Positions 8,620 through 17,446 of a stretch of 64,000 nt of DNA are shown here, in pieces. The stretch comes from Xanthomonas sp. 3793. GTDB lineage: Bacteria > Pseudomonadota > Gammaproteobacteria > Xanthomonadales > Xanthomonadaceae. Below the pieces are notes generated by a model. That model had not been told where the DNA came from. It worked only from the letters and a program-made list of their open reading frames with translations, and did no database searches. The position numbers and the translations under genes were made by a program. The stretch covers positions 592,138 through 656,137 of the forward strand of contig NZ_JANTYU010000002.1 of NCBI RefSeq assembly GCF_024806835.1. The letters are read 5' to 3'. Every line of letters begins with the position of its first letter. Positions within the stretch are counted from its first letter, which is position 1.

Positions 8620-10389
8620 TTAGAAATCGGTCTGCGCGGTACGCAGCACCGGATACAGCTGGTAGCGCTCGTCCCAGGAGGAATGACGCCTGGCGAAGAA
8701 CTCCAGGCGCGCTTGCGGGCTCTTGGCGAACTCCGGGTCGCTGGCGATGCGCTGTTCGAACTGCGCCTTCAGCGCGGGGTCGTTGGCCAACATGTCGCGC
8801 GCCACGTCTTCGGCCACGTAGGCCTCCATGTATTCCTTGCGCTCGAAGGCCGAATTGAAAAAGCCCCACTGCAGCAACGAGTCCGGTGCCTGCGGCTCCA
8901 GCATCGCCATCAGCAGGCGCGCCTTGGGTTGAGCGATCGGCACGAACAGCGAGCCGGCGGACACGGCGCGGGTTTCATCGCGCCACTGCCCAGCGACGTC
9001 CAGCGTCTGGTGGCCTTCGTTCGAGCGCGCGGCAAAGCTGGCGGTGTCGGCGCGGAACGTCTGCACCGGGTGTTCGGCCGCACTGGCGACGGTGCGGAAA
9101 TCGATGCCGTGCAGGCGCAATTTGTCTGCGACGAAGGCAGCCTGCGCGGCCGGCACCAGATACCCGCCACGCGGTGCGTCGACCACCAGGTCGGGCTTGA
9201 TCTGATCGCGCAGCGGTAGCTTCCAGATCTGCGGTTTGCTCTCGTCGTAGCGCGTCATCAACGCGCCGGAAATCGGCGAGGGCGTGCGCGTGTACGCATA
9301 GCCGCGGAACGCCACGGTGCGCGCGGCAGGGCCGGCAGCAAAGCTCAGCGGCTCGGGCATGCCGGCCAGCTGGCTGGCGCGCCGATCGGCCGCCAGCGCA
9401 TCGGCGCGCCAGGCGCTGCCGTGTTTTGCGGCCTGCTGCAGCACCGACACGATGGCATGACGGGTTACCCGCACGCGCGTGGGATAGTCCTTCCACGAAT
9501 GGGTCTCCACCAGCATGCCGAAGCGGTTGCGCAGCAGGAAATACCCATGCGAAAAGCGCGGCGGCGATACGTCGTCGGCAAAACCGGAGGCGGGGTCGTC
9601 TTCGTGCACGAAAGACGGGTAGTACGGCAGCGGCAGCGAACCTTGCCTGGCCAGATCGCCAAGCACCGCATCGCGCCAACGCGTGCCGTCGCGTTGCAGC
9701 GCGGTATCGCCGGCGTGCACCGGCTCGACCTGCACCGAGACGTCGTGCTCGAACTTGGCGCCGTCGGTGACATGCAGGTCCACGTACATCAGCGGGTCCC
9801 ATTGCTGCACCAGCCGCAGCATGGCCTGCATCTCCGGCGCGTCGGCCTTGACGTAGTCGCGGTTGAGATTGAGGTTCTGCGCGGTAGTGCGCCAGCCCAT
9901 CTGCTCGGGGCCGCGCTGGTTGGGGCGGTTCCAGGCGCCAAAGCGCTCATGCCCATCCACGTTGAACACCGGCACGAACACCCAGACCAGCTTGTCGAGC
10001 ACGCCCTTGCCGGCCTTGCCATCGAGCAGCTGGCGCAAAGCCAGAAAGCCCGCGTCCTTGCCATCGATCTCGCCGGCATGGATGCCGCCCTGGATCAATA
10101 CCACCGGCAGCTTGCGCTGCGCGGCGCTGTCCGCATCCAGCGCGCCGCTGGTGGAGGCGATCAACGCCTTCATCGGCCGGCCTTCCGGCGTGGTGCCGAA
10201 CTCCACGCAGCGCACCGCCTGCGGGTAACGCTGGGCAAAGGCATCGCACAGTGCGACGACTTCGTCGTAGCGTCCGGTCTGGACGAAGCCGCTGCGCTCG
10301 GCCTGGGTAGTCAGCGGTTCGGCGGCCAGCGCGGCAGGGGCACAGGTCAACAACAACAGGCTCAGGGCCAGGCGGGTAAAGCGGGGCAT
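8620..10389 (-). CDS. Secreted M14-family zinc carboxypeptidase-like protein
   Basis: A 589-residue exported metallopeptidase. A signal peptide (MPRFTRLALSLLLLTCAPAA, cleavage near ALA-AEP) precedes an M14 carboxypeptidase domain: His104 and Glu107 in GGIHAGEIDG and His206 in YVDLHVTDG supply the zinc ligands, and RPNQRGP/LNLNRDY (about 155-179) is the substrate-binding stretch of this subfamily. About 280 residues follow the catalytic domain and are shared by large bacterial M14 proteins. ATG 10389 was chosen because it begins the signal peptide; the open frame extends 29 codons further without sense. Its substrate is unknown. Confidence 0.85.
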   Translation of the reverse strand: MPRFTRLALSLLLLTCAPAALAAEPLTTQAERSGFVQTGRYDEVVALCDAFAQRYPQAVRCVEFGTTPEGRPMKALIASTSGALDADSAAQRKLPVVLIQGGIHAGEIDGKDAGFLALRQLLDGKAGKGVLDKLVWVFVPVFNVDGHERFGAWNRPNQRGPEQMGWRTTAQNLNLNRDYVKADAPEMQAMLRLVQQWDPLMYVDLHVTDGAKFEHDVSVQVEPVHAGDTALQRDGTRWRDAVLGDLARQGSLPLPYYPSFVHEDDPASGFADDVSPPRFSHGYFLLRNRFGMLVETHSWKDYPTRVRVTRHAIVSVLQQAAKHGSAWRADALAADRRASQLAGMPEPLSFAAGPAARTVAFRGYAYTRTPSPISGALMTRYDESKPQIWKLPLRDQIKPDLVVDAPRGGYLVPAAQAAFVADKLRLHGIDFRTVASAAEHPVQTFRADTASFAARSNEGHQTLDVAGQWRDETRAVSAGSLFVPIAQPKARLLMAMLEPQAPDSLLQWGFFNSAFERKEYMEAYVAEDVARDMLANDPALKAQFEQRIASDPEFAKSPQARLEFFARRHSSWDERYQLYPVLRTAQTDF

Positions 10390-10408
10390 CCAGCGGTCCA
10401 GTGTTCCA

Positions 10409-10422
10409 GGAAAACGTTTGCA
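10409..10422. promoter_or_regulatory. Candidate LacI-type operator upstream of the M14 peptidase gene
   Basis: GGAAAACGTTTGCA matches TGnAAACGTTTnCA with one deviation and lies 20 bases upstream of the M14 start, in the divergent spacer shared with the POT transporter. Position and resemblance to the bglX site suggest one LacI-type regulator for both minus-strand genes. This is inference only. Confidence 0.35.
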
Positions 10423-10673
10423 ATGTAGCCGAGCCGAGCTGGCAGGCCAATCTGCACTGCGACATTTGCCGACCATTCAAAGCGGGCGCGAGCGCTTCGA
10501 ACACGCTGCTTCGCCGGCTATCGATACGTTCTGCGCGCGCCTGCACGCGGCGTCGATTGCGCGCCGTCCGATGTCGGCAGCGCGCCGCGCCGGCCGCCGG
10601 CCTGCTCCTGCATGGCGGCCGGCCTCTCGGCGCCGGTACGATAGGGGCTGTTTACCGCTCGACCGGACCGCCT

Positions 10674-12239
10674 TTGACCACCTCGACCCTGCCGGGCCCC
10701 ACGGCCGGCGCGCGCCTGCCGCGCCAGATTCCTTTCATCATCGGCAACGAAGCCTGCGAGCGTTTCAGCTTTTACGGGATGCGCAACATCCTGGTGCAGT
10801 TTCTGATCACTTCGCTGTTGCTGCAGGAAGTTGGCGGGCCGGGCCGCGAGGCCGAAGCCAAGCACATCCTGCACAGTTTCATGATCGGGGTGTTCTTCTT
10901 CCCGCTGCTGGGCGGCTGGCTGGCCGATCGGCTGTTCGGCAAATACAACACCATCCTGTGGTTCAGCCTGATCTATTGCGCCGGCCACGCGTGTCTGGCG
11001 ATGTTCGAGGGCAGCCGTCACGGCTTCTTCGTGGGGCTGGGCCTGATCGCGCTGGGCGCGGGCGGCATCAAGCCGTTGGTGGCCTCGTTCATGGGCGACC
11101 AGTTCGACCAGTCCAACAAGCACATGGCCAAGGTGGTGTTCGACGCCTTCTACTGGATCATCAACTTCGGCTCGTTGTTCGCCTCGTTGCTGATTCCGCT
11201 GGCGCTGAAGAATCTGGGCCCGTCGTGGGCGTTCGGCATCCCCGGCATCCTGATGTTCGTGGCCACGCTGGTGTTCTGGCTGGGGCGCAAGCGCTACGTG
11301 CTGGTGCCATTGCCGCCGAAAGACCCGCACGGGTTTGGCGCCGTGCTGCGCACGGCATTGCTGGCGCGCGCGCCCGGGCAGGGGCGGCCTGGTCTGGCGC
11401 TGGCCATCATCGCGGTGGTCGCTGCACTGGCCTGCATGGCGCTGATCGAGCCGCTGGGCATCGTCATCTGTCTGTGCATGGCGCTGGTGCTGCTGCTGGC
11501 CGGGATCGGTGGCGGCACCTGGTGGCAGCTGGAACGCGCGCGCGGCCTGCATCCGGATGCAGCGGTTGAAGGCGTGCGCGCATTGCTGCGGGTGCTGGTG
11601 ATCTTCGCGCTGGTGACGCCGTTCTTTTCGTTGTTCGATCAGAAGGCTTCGACCTGGGTGCTGCAGGGGCGCGAGATGACCATGCCGGCGTGGTTCACCG
11701 CCTCGCAGATGCAGGCGCTCAATCCGCTGCTGGTGATGTTGCTGATCCCCTTCAACAACCTGGTGCTGTACCCGCTGCTGCGCCGTCGAGGCTGGGAGCC
11801 GACGCCGTTGCGTCGCATGACCAGCGGTATCGCCTTCAGCGGGGTGGCGTGGATTGCGGTCGGCGCGATCCAGGTCGTCATGGATGGCGGTGAGCCGATG
11901 CACATCGCCTGGCAGATGCTGCCCTATGCCTTGCTCACCTTCGGCGAGGTGCTGGTATCGGCCACCGGCATCGAGTTCGCCTACAGCCAGGCGCCGCCGT
12001 CGATGAAGGGCGTGGTGATGAGCTTCTGGTATCTGACCACCACGGTGGGCAATCTGTGGGTGCTGCTATCGAACGTGGCGGTTCGCAACGCGACGGTGAC
12101 CTCCCATATCGCCGATACTGGGCTCAGCGAAGCGGCATTCCTGATGTTCTTCTTCGCGGCCTTCGCGTTTCTGGCAGCACTGGCCTTCGGCCTGTACGCA
12201 CGCCGGTATCGCATGGTCGACAATTACCGTTCTGCCTGA
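10674..12239 (+). CDS. Proton-dependent oligopeptide transporter (POT/PTR2 family)
   Basis: Inner-membrane symporter for di- and tripeptides. The protein begins with IPFIIGNEACERFSFYGMR, the ExxER-type proton-coupling motif of POT transporters on TM1, and continues with about 14 hydrophobic segments, including GGWLADRLFGKY after TM2 and FYWIINFGSLFAS in TM5. TTG 10674 gives 521 residues, a normal family length; the frame is open to 10401, but the extra part is Arg-rich and unlike a transporter. The start is therefore uncertain by a few codons. It is divergent from the M14 peptidase, which suggests a peptide-use neighbourhood, and is 7 bases from the rhomboid gene. Confidence 0.88.
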   Translation: MTTSTLPGPTAGARLPRQIPFIIGNEACERFSFYGMRNILVQFLITSLLLQEVGGPGREAEAKHILHSFMIGVFFFPLLGGWLADRLFGKYNTILWFSLIYCAGHACLAMFEGSRHGFFVGLGLIALGAGGIKPLVASFMGDQFDQSNKHMAKVVFDAFYWIINFGSLFASLLIPLALKNLGPSWAFGIPGILMFVATLVFWLGRKRYVLVPLPPKDPHGFGAVLRTALLARAPGQGRPGLALAIIAVVAALACMALIEPLGIVICLCMALVLLLAGIGGGTWWQLERARGLHPDAAVEGVRALLRVLVIFALVTPFFSLFDQKASTWVLQGREMTMPAWFTASQMQALNPLLVMLLIPFNNLVLYPLLRRRGWEPTPLRRMTSGIAFSGVAWIAVGAIQVVMDGGEPMHIAWQMLPYALLTFGEVLVSATGIEFAYSQAPPSMKGVVMSFWYLTTTVGNLWVLLSNVAVRNATVTSHIADTGLSEAAFLMFFFAAFAFLAALAFGLYARRYRMVDNYRSA

Positions 12240-12246
12240 GGTCCGC

Positions 12247-12855
12247 ATGATTACCCTGATCCTGATCGCCATCACCGGCATCGTCTCGTGGATGGCGTTC
12301 AACAACCGCAAATTGAACGACCGCTTGATCCTTTGGCCTCCAGCGCTGGACAAGCAGCGCCAGTACGACCGCCTGGTGACCTACGGCTTCATCCATGCCG
12401 ACCTGGGGCACCTGGTCTTCAACATGATCACGCTGTTCTTTTTCGGCCGGGTGATCGAAAGCGTGATGACACAGCTGACCGGCAGCGTGCTGACCTATCC
12501 GCTGTTCTATCTGGCGGCGCTGGTGGTGTCGATCCTGCCCAGCTATCTGAAAAACCAGAACAACCCCAATTACCTCAGCCTGGGCGCCTCCGGTGCGGTG
12601 TCGGCGGTGCTGTTCGCCTTCATCCTGCTGCAGCCGTGGACCATCATCCTGGTGCTGTTCATTCCGGCACCGGCGATCATCTATGCGGTGTTCTACGTGG
12701 GCTACAGCCTGTGGATGGACCGCCGTGGCGGCGATCGCATCAACCACAGCGCGCACCTGGCCGGTGCGGCATTCGGGGTGATGTTCATGCTGATCATGGA
12801 GCCGCGGGTGTGGCAGGTCTTCCTGGAGCAGCTGTCCAATCCCCGCTTCGGCTGA
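12247..12855 (+). CDS. Rhomboid-family intramembrane serine protease
   Basis: A 202-residue polytopic membrane protein. The rhomboid signatures are all visible: HADLGHLVFNM (His50, His55, Asn59) at the start of the core, GASG with nucleophile Ser115, and the catalytic His170 in NHSAHLAGA. Rhomboids cut transmembrane segments of other proteins inside the bilayer. GAGG five bases before the start and a 7-base gap suggest co-transcription with the peptide transporter. The substrate is unknown. Confidence 0.9.
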   Translation: MITLILIAITGIVSWMAFNNRKLNDRLILWPPALDKQRQYDRLVTYGFIHADLGHLVFNMITLFFFGRVIESVMTQLTGSVLTYPLFYLAALVVSILPSYLKNQNNPNYLSLGASGAVSAVLFAFILLQPWTIILVLFIPAPAIIYAVFYVGYSLWMDRRGGDRINHSAHLAGAAFGVMFMLIMEPRVWQVFLEQLSNPRFG

Positions 12856-13006
12856 GGGCGCTGGCCCGTCCTGCTGCCTGGGGGTACCGGGCTGGCCGGC
12901 GCTGCGGTGACGCAGCTGACGCATCAGTGCAGCGGTTGCCTGCGGCAACCGGGCCAGGACCGACGCCATGGCGTCGCAGGTCCTGGCGGATGGAGCGAGG
13001 CCGGCG

Positions 13007-13207
13007 TCAGGCCGCGTTGCGTTCGCGGTCGGTGCTGAGCGCTGTGCCCGACGCTGCGCCGTAGGCCTGCTGCAGACGTTCGTAGACGGTATCGTTGAGT
13101 TGCGCGAAATCGGGGTTGTGGGTGTCGCCATTGATGGCGAACTGGAACAAGCCTTCCAGCAGCGAGCTATCGCTGTCCGTGCCGTTTCCTGCCGAATCGT
13201 TGTGCAT
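13007..13207 (-). CDS. Small hypothetical protein (66 aa)
   Basis: A short, acidic-to-neutral protein beginning MHNDSAGNGTDSDSSLLEG and ending ALSTDRERNAA. It has no signal or membrane segment and contains a likely helix (NDTVYERLQQAYGAASG). The ATG is preceded by GAGGAG at a seven-base distance, which is strong evidence that it is translated. No family is recognised. It lies convergent with the rhomboid gene and divergent from the acetyltransferase-like gene. Confidence 0.6.
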   Translation of the reverse strand: MHNDSAGNGTDSDSSLLEGLFQFAINGDTHNPDFAQLNDTVYERLQQAYGAASGTALSTDRERNAA

Positions 13208-13435
13208 GCGGTGACTCCTCGTTGATAAGGCGAGGGCACTGGCCAGGCCGGAGACCGGTTGCAGGCAGCGCCGTCGAGTCAGCTATCGGCGCTGCCGCGG
13301 CGAACTTAAGGACGTCGTCGCCAAGTCGGGCCGGCGGTCACAGCGGGGATTCATTTTCACGCAGGCGCGGCGTCGCGCTGGTCACACTTGGCGCATATTC
13401 ACTGCCGGGCGCAGACCACGATGGAGGCAGCGACA

Positions 13436-13705
13436 GTGCACGCCGAACACGATTCCACGCAGCAGCGCTTCGTTGTTGACACCGAGGGACATCATGCCGA
13501 GCTGGTCTATCAGCTCGAGGGTGCGCGCATGACCATCACGCACACGCTGGTGCCGGATGCCATTGCAGGCCGCGGGATCGCCGCGGTGTTGGTCGAGGCC
13601 GCTCTGCAGCATGCGCGCCAGGCTGGGCTGAAGGTCGTGCCAGCGTGCAGCTACGCCGCCGCCTACGTGCGCCGGCATCAACAGTTTCAGGATCTGCTGG
13701 CCTGA
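13436..13705 (+). CDS. GNAT-like N-acetyltransferase of the short YjdJ/COG2388 type
   Basis: An 89-residue protein with the compact GNAT-fold pattern: RFVVDTEGHHAELVYQ, MTITHTLVPDAIAGRGIAAVLVEAAL with the acetyl-CoA loop GRGIA, and LKVVPACSYAAAYVRRHQ near the end. This is the COG2388 family, whose substrates are unknown. GTG 13436 was chosen because GGAGG lies eight bases upstream; an ATG five codons earlier (13421) has no ribosome-binding site. Confidence 0.82.
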   Translation: MHAEHDSTQQRFVVDTEGHHAELVYQLEGARMTITHTLVPDAIAGRGIAAVLVEAALQHARQAGLKVVPACSYAAAYVRRHQQFQDLLA

Positions 13706-13744
13706 TGGACAGCAGTGGGTGGTTCGATCAGGGGAGCAGGTGGG

Positions 13745-14590
13745 ATGGGGCGGTTGCTTGGATTCAATAGTGCGCGCGGTCTGCTGATGCTGGCCCTGTT
13801 GACGGGCTGTACGCAGCGCGAACCTGCGGCAGTCGAGTCGACCGAGCCGGCAGCCGATGCGGGCGCACCGACAACGCCGGCTCCGGAACCGCAGATGGTG
13901 CAGAGCGGCCCGCTGGAAGATGTGATCGAACACGCGCCGGCCTACATGATTGGTATCAGCTATCCGCCCGGGCTGGATGCATACCCGGACCTGGCTGCGT
14001 TGATTCGCAAGTATGCGCAGGATGCCCGCAGCGAGTTGATGGAGGCCGTCTCCGGTCTGGGCAACGACAAGCCCGCCGCGCCTTATGAGTTGTCGCTGGC
14101 ATTCGAAAAATTGTTGCAGACCACGGACCTGATCGTCATCGCCGCCGATGGCAGCCGCTACACCGGCGGCGCGCATGGCGAGCCGCTGGTGGCGCGTTTC
14201 GTGTGGCTGATCAAGGAGCGCAAGCAACTGACCGCGCAGGCGTTGGTCCCCGACCCGGCCGGATGGGAGAAGATCGGTCGCGATGTCGCTGCGCAATTGC
14301 ATGCGGCGGCTACCCAACGTGTGGAAGCCGATCGGGTACCGGTCGAGGAACAGGCCGAACAGGTCGCATCGGCCGACCGCATGATTGCCGAAGGCACTGC
14401 AGCGCAAGTGGACAACTTCGCGCAGTTCGTCCCGGTGTTGAACGCAGCCGGGCAGATCACTGCCGTGCGCTTCGTGTTTCCGCCTTACCAGGTCGGGCCG
14501 TATTCGGACGGCACGCAAACGGCCGAGGTCGCTGCAGCCACCTTGATGCCCTGGGTCGCGCCGGAATATGTACATCTTTTCGCTCGCTGA
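13745..14590 (+). CDS. DUF4163/DUF3298 domain lipoprotein (RsiV-like fold)
   Basis: A 281-residue exported protein with lipobox LLTGC (Cys22), a Pro/Ala/Glu-rich linker, then the DUF4163 region (ISYPPGLDAYPDL, about 75-165, with GSRYTGGAHGE) and a DUF3298 domain (about 170-275; YQVGPYSDGTQTAEV). This double domain is shared with the anti-sigma factor RsiV and with lysozyme-binding proteins; no regulatory helix is present here, so a periplasmic binding or structural role is more likely. ATG 13745 has a GGAG-rich stretch upstream. Confidence 0.82.
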   Translation: MGRLLGFNSARGLLMLALLTGCTQREPAAVESTEPAADAGAPTTPAPEPQMVQSGPLEDVIEHAPAYMIGISYPPGLDAYPDLAALIRKYAQDARSELMEAVSGLGNDKPAAPYELSLAFEKLLQTTDLIVIAADGSRYTGGAHGEPLVARFVWLIKERKQLTAQALVPDPAGWEKIGRDVAAQLHAAATQRVEADRVPVEEQAEQVASADRMIAEGTAAQVDNFAQFVPVLNAAGQITAVRFVFPPYQVGPYSDGTQTAEVAAATLMPWVAPEYVHLFAR

Positions 14591-14615
14591 GGTGTTGCCC
14601 CGCAAGTGATGTGAT

Positions 14616-14634
14616 TGAATGGTTCGGCCATTCA
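14616..14634. promoter_or_regulatory. Palindrome, candidate MarR operator
   Basis: TGAATGG (14616-14622) and CCATTCA (14628-14634) form a perfect 7-bp inverted repeat around TTCGG, 22 bases upstream of the marR-type start. MarR proteins commonly bind such palindromes in their own promoters, so autoregulation is likely but not shown. Confidence 0.45.
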
Positions 14635-14656
14635 GTAATGTAGCCAAACGGGTGAT

Positions 14657-15157
14657 ATGAGTAGTTTCGATCCAACCGCAAATCGCGTGGACCACACCTG
14701 CGCGCGCTACCCAGCCTTCCCGCGGGAGCCCGCTGTCCTGGTGAGGTTGATCAAGCATCTCTACAAGCGGCTGCACACCATCAGTTGTGTGCGACTCAAG
14801 CCGTACGGGATCAGCCCGCCGGAATACGAAATCCTGATGATGCTGTACGGCACGCCTGAGCAGGCGATTACCCCGACCGAGGCGGCAGAAGCCGCCAGCG
14901 AGAAACCGGCCAACATCACCCGGCTCACTGACCAGCTGTGCGAGAAGGGCTTGATCGCGCGTGGCAGCAGTCCCGACGACCGCCGCAAGATCATGCTGAC
15001 CCTGCAGCCGGCCGGGCTGGCATTGATCGAAAGCGTGTTGCCGGAAGCATGCACGCTGTTGCACGAACAGACGGCCGACCTCAGCGAAGCGGAGCAGGCG
15101 CGTCTGGAAAAGCTGCTGAAGAAGCTGCTCAATGGCGTGGACGCCGTAGACGCCTGA
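14657..15157 (+). CDS. MarR-family transcriptional regulator
   Basis: A 166-residue winged-helix repressor. The central part has ISPPEYEILMMLYG (helix 2), ITPTEAAEAASEKPANITRLTDQLCEKGLI (recognition region) and the wing RGSSPDDRRKIMLTLQPAG, which are textbook MarR elements; the flanking helices serve for dimerisation. In related genomes a MarR protein of this kind (EmrR/MprA) sits next to an outer-membrane factor-emrA-emrB operon; here it is about 13 kb away from emrAB, so that regulatory link is speculation. A palindrome lies in its promoter. Confidence 0.9.
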   Translation: MSSFDPTANRVDHTCARYPAFPREPAVLVRLIKHLYKRLHTISCVRLKPYGISPPEYEILMMLYGTPEQAITPTEAAEAASEKPANITRLTDQLCEKGLIARGSSPDDRRKIMLTLQPAGLALIESVLPEACTLLHEQTADLSEAEQARLEKLLKKLLNGVDAVDA

Positions 15158-15190
15158 GCGCCACGCGGCAGCTGCGCTGCATGCCTTCGC

Positions 15191-15230
15191 AAAAACCACA
15201 ACGCCGCCCGGATCGCTCCGGGCGGCGTTG
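15191..15230 (-). terminator. Rho-independent terminator of dcp
   Basis: A perfect 14-bp stem (CAACGCCGCCCGGA, 15199-15212, with TCCGGGCGGCGTTG) around TCGC. On the minus strand it is followed by GTGG and five U (15195-15191), so it ends the peptidase transcript 18 bases after its stop; it may also slow marR transcription from the other side. Confidence 0.78.
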
Positions 15231-15247
15231 TCGTCATGCAGGTCCGA

Positions 15248-17446
15248 TTACGGCTTGGACTGCGGCGCTTCCGGCGTTGCCCCATCGCCCCCCTGCGCGC
15301 TCAGGCCGCGCTTCTCGAGCAGTGGCTCGATCTGCGGCGCATGGCCAGCAAAGTTCTGGAACAGCTCCATCGCGTCCACACTGCCGCCGCGCGACAGCAG
15401 CGTCTTGCGGAAGCGGTCGCCATTGGCCCGGCTCAAGCCGCCATGTTGCTTGAACCACTGCTGGGTGTTTGCATCCAGGACTTCGGACCAGATATAGGCG
15501 TAGTAGCCGGCCGCGTAACCGCCCATGATGTGGCTGAAATACGGGGTCTTGTAGCGCGGCGGCACCGGCGCGTAGGCGATGCCGTCCTGCTGCAGGGCCT
15601 TGGCTTCGAAGGCCATCACGCCGGCCGCATCCGGCACCTGACTGGCGCTGATCTGATGCCAGTTCTGGTCCAGCATCGCCGCACCCAGATACTCGGTGGT
15701 GGCAAACCCCTGGTTGAACTTGGACGCGGCAATCACCTTGTCCAGCAGCGCCTGCGGCATCGGGGTGCCGTTCTGGTAATGCTTGGCGTAGTTCTTCAGG
15801 ATCGACGGCTCGTCGGCCCACATCTCGTTGACCTGCGAAGGGAACTCGACGAAGTCGCGCGGCACGCTGGTACCGGAGAAATACGGGTATTTGACGTCGG
15901 AGAACATGCCGTGCAGCGCATGCCCGAACTCATGGAACATGGTGGTCACTTCATCCCAGGTCAGCAGCGTCGGCTGGCCGGCCGGCGGCTTGGGGATGTT
16001 GAGGTGATTGGCCACCACCGGCTTGAAACCGGTCAGGTCCGACTGCGACACGTAGGAGTTCATCCATGCGCCACCGCGCTTGGATTCGCGCGCGTACATG
16101 TCGGCGATGAAGATCGCCAGCTGCTTGCCGTCGGCGTCGAACACGTCGTAGACGGTGATGTCGTCGCGGTAGGTCGGCAGGTCGGTACGCTGCTTGAAGG
16201 TCAGGCCGTATTCCTGGTTGGCCGCATAGAACACGCCGTTTTCCAGCACGTTCTTCAGCTCGAAATACGGCTTGAGCTGCGACTCGTCGAAGTTGTACTT
16301 GGCCTGGCGCACCTTCTCGCTGTAGTAGGCCCAGTCCCAGGCTTCGAGCTTGAAGGTCGGCTTGCGCGCGGCCTTTTGTTCCTTGTCGATCATCGCCTGC
16401 AGGTCGGCAGCCTCGCGCTTGGCATTGGCCACAGCAGCGGGTGCCAACTTGCCGAGCATCGCGTTGACCGCTTCGGGGGTCTTGGCGGTCTGGTTTTCCA
16501 GCGAATACGCCGCATAGGTCGGGAAGCCGAGCAGCTTGGCCTTGTCGGCGCGCAGCTTCATGATGCGCGACACCAGCGCAGTGTTGTCGTACTGGCCGCC
16601 GTGGCTGCCGCGCGACACCGACGCGTCATAGATCTTCTTGCGCAGGTCGCGATTCTTCAACTGGGTCAGCGGCGGCTGGCCGGTGGTGTTGAGCAGCGCG
16701 ATCACGTACTTGCCGTCGAGCTTGCGCGCCTTGGCCGCTTCGGCGGCTGCGGCGATCTGTTCTTCAGACAGGCCGTCGAGCTGCTTGACGTCATCCACCA
16801 CCACTGCAGCGGCGTTGACCTCGGCCAGCACGTTCTGGCTGAAGGTGGTGCCCAGGTTGGCCAGCTCGGCATTCATCGCCTTGAGCGTGGTCTTGTCGGC
16901 CTCGGAGAGCTTGGCGCCGTCGCGGACGAAGTCGCTGTAGTACTTCTCTACCAGGCGCAGGCTTTGCGCATCCAGGCCCAGCTTGGCGCGCTGGTCGTAC
17001 AGGGTCTGGATGCGCGCGAACAACTTGCCGTTGAGCGAGATCGCATCGCGATGCGCGGCGAACTTCGCCGAATAATCGGCCTGCAGTTTCTTGCGTGCAT
17101 CGTTGGTGTCGGCACCCACCAGGTTGAAGAACACCGTGGTTGCGCGATCGAGCGTGGCGCCACTCTTTTCCAGCGCGACGATGGTGTTGTCGAAGCTCGG
17201 CTTGGCTTTCTGGTTGGCGATCTTGTCCACTTCCTTCAACTGCTCGGCCATGCCGGCATCGAAGGCGGGGGCAAAGTCGTTGTCGGTGATCTTGTCGAAC
17301 TGCGGGTAATGCAGCGGCAGCGTGCTGTCGGCAAAGAAGGGGTTGGCTTGGGTGGCAGCCTGCGTGGTCGCGGGTGCGGCGATGCTGTAGGACGGCATGG
17401 CAAGTCCCAGGGAAGCGGCCAGGGCAAAAGCGAGACGGGTGGTCAA
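15248..17446 (-). CDS. dcp: Peptidyl-dipeptidase Dcp, M3 zinc metallopeptidase
   Basis: Removes C-terminal dipeptides from peptides. The 732-residue protein has a signal peptide (LAFALAASLGLA...SIAA), a long helical M3 body and the zinc site HEFGHALH (His505, Glu506, His509) followed by FVEFPSQVNEMW, which holds the third ligand Glu. The C-terminus shows the M3 substrate-binding YYAYIWSEVLDA. TTG 17446 was preferred because GGAG lies upstream and the signal peptide follows at once; the open frame extends to 17920 without sense. The exported form implies a periplasmic enzyme. Confidence 0.9.
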   Translation of the reverse strand: MTTRLAFALAASLGLAMPSYSIAAPATTQAATQANPFFADSTLPLHYPQFDKITDNDFAPAFDAGMAEQLKEVDKIANQKAKPSFDNTIVALEKSGATLDRATTVFFNLVGADTNDARKKLQADYSAKFAAHRDAISLNGKLFARIQTLYDQRAKLGLDAQSLRLVEKYYSDFVRDGAKLSEADKTTLKAMNAELANLGTTFSQNVLAEVNAAAVVVDDVKQLDGLSEEQIAAAAEAAKARKLDGKYVIALLNTTGQPPLTQLKNRDLRKKIYDASVSRGSHGGQYDNTALVSRIMKLRADKAKLLGFPTYAAYSLENQTAKTPEAVNAMLGKLAPAAVANAKREAADLQAMIDKEQKAARKPTFKLEAWDWAYYSEKVRQAKYNFDESQLKPYFELKNVLENGVFYAANQEYGLTFKQRTDLPTYRDDITVYDVFDADGKQLAIFIADMYARESKRGGAWMNSYVSQSDLTGFKPVVANHLNIPKPPAGQPTLLTWDEVTTMFHEFGHALHGMFSDVKYPYFSGTSVPRDFVEFPSQVNEMWADEPSILKNYAKHYQNGTPMPQALLDKVIAASKFNQGFATTEYLGAAMLDQNWHQISASQVPDAAGVMAFEAKALQQDGIAYAPVPPRYKTPYFSHIMGGYAAGYYAYIWSEVLDANTQQWFKQHGGLSRANGDRFRKTLLSRGGSVDAMELFQNFAGHAPQIEPLLEKRGLSAQGGDGATPEAPQSKP

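Noticed and set aside
10401..10673. N-terminal extension of the peptide transporter
   Set aside because: The 91 added residues are Arg-rich, cover the divergent promoter and have no similarity to POT transporters.
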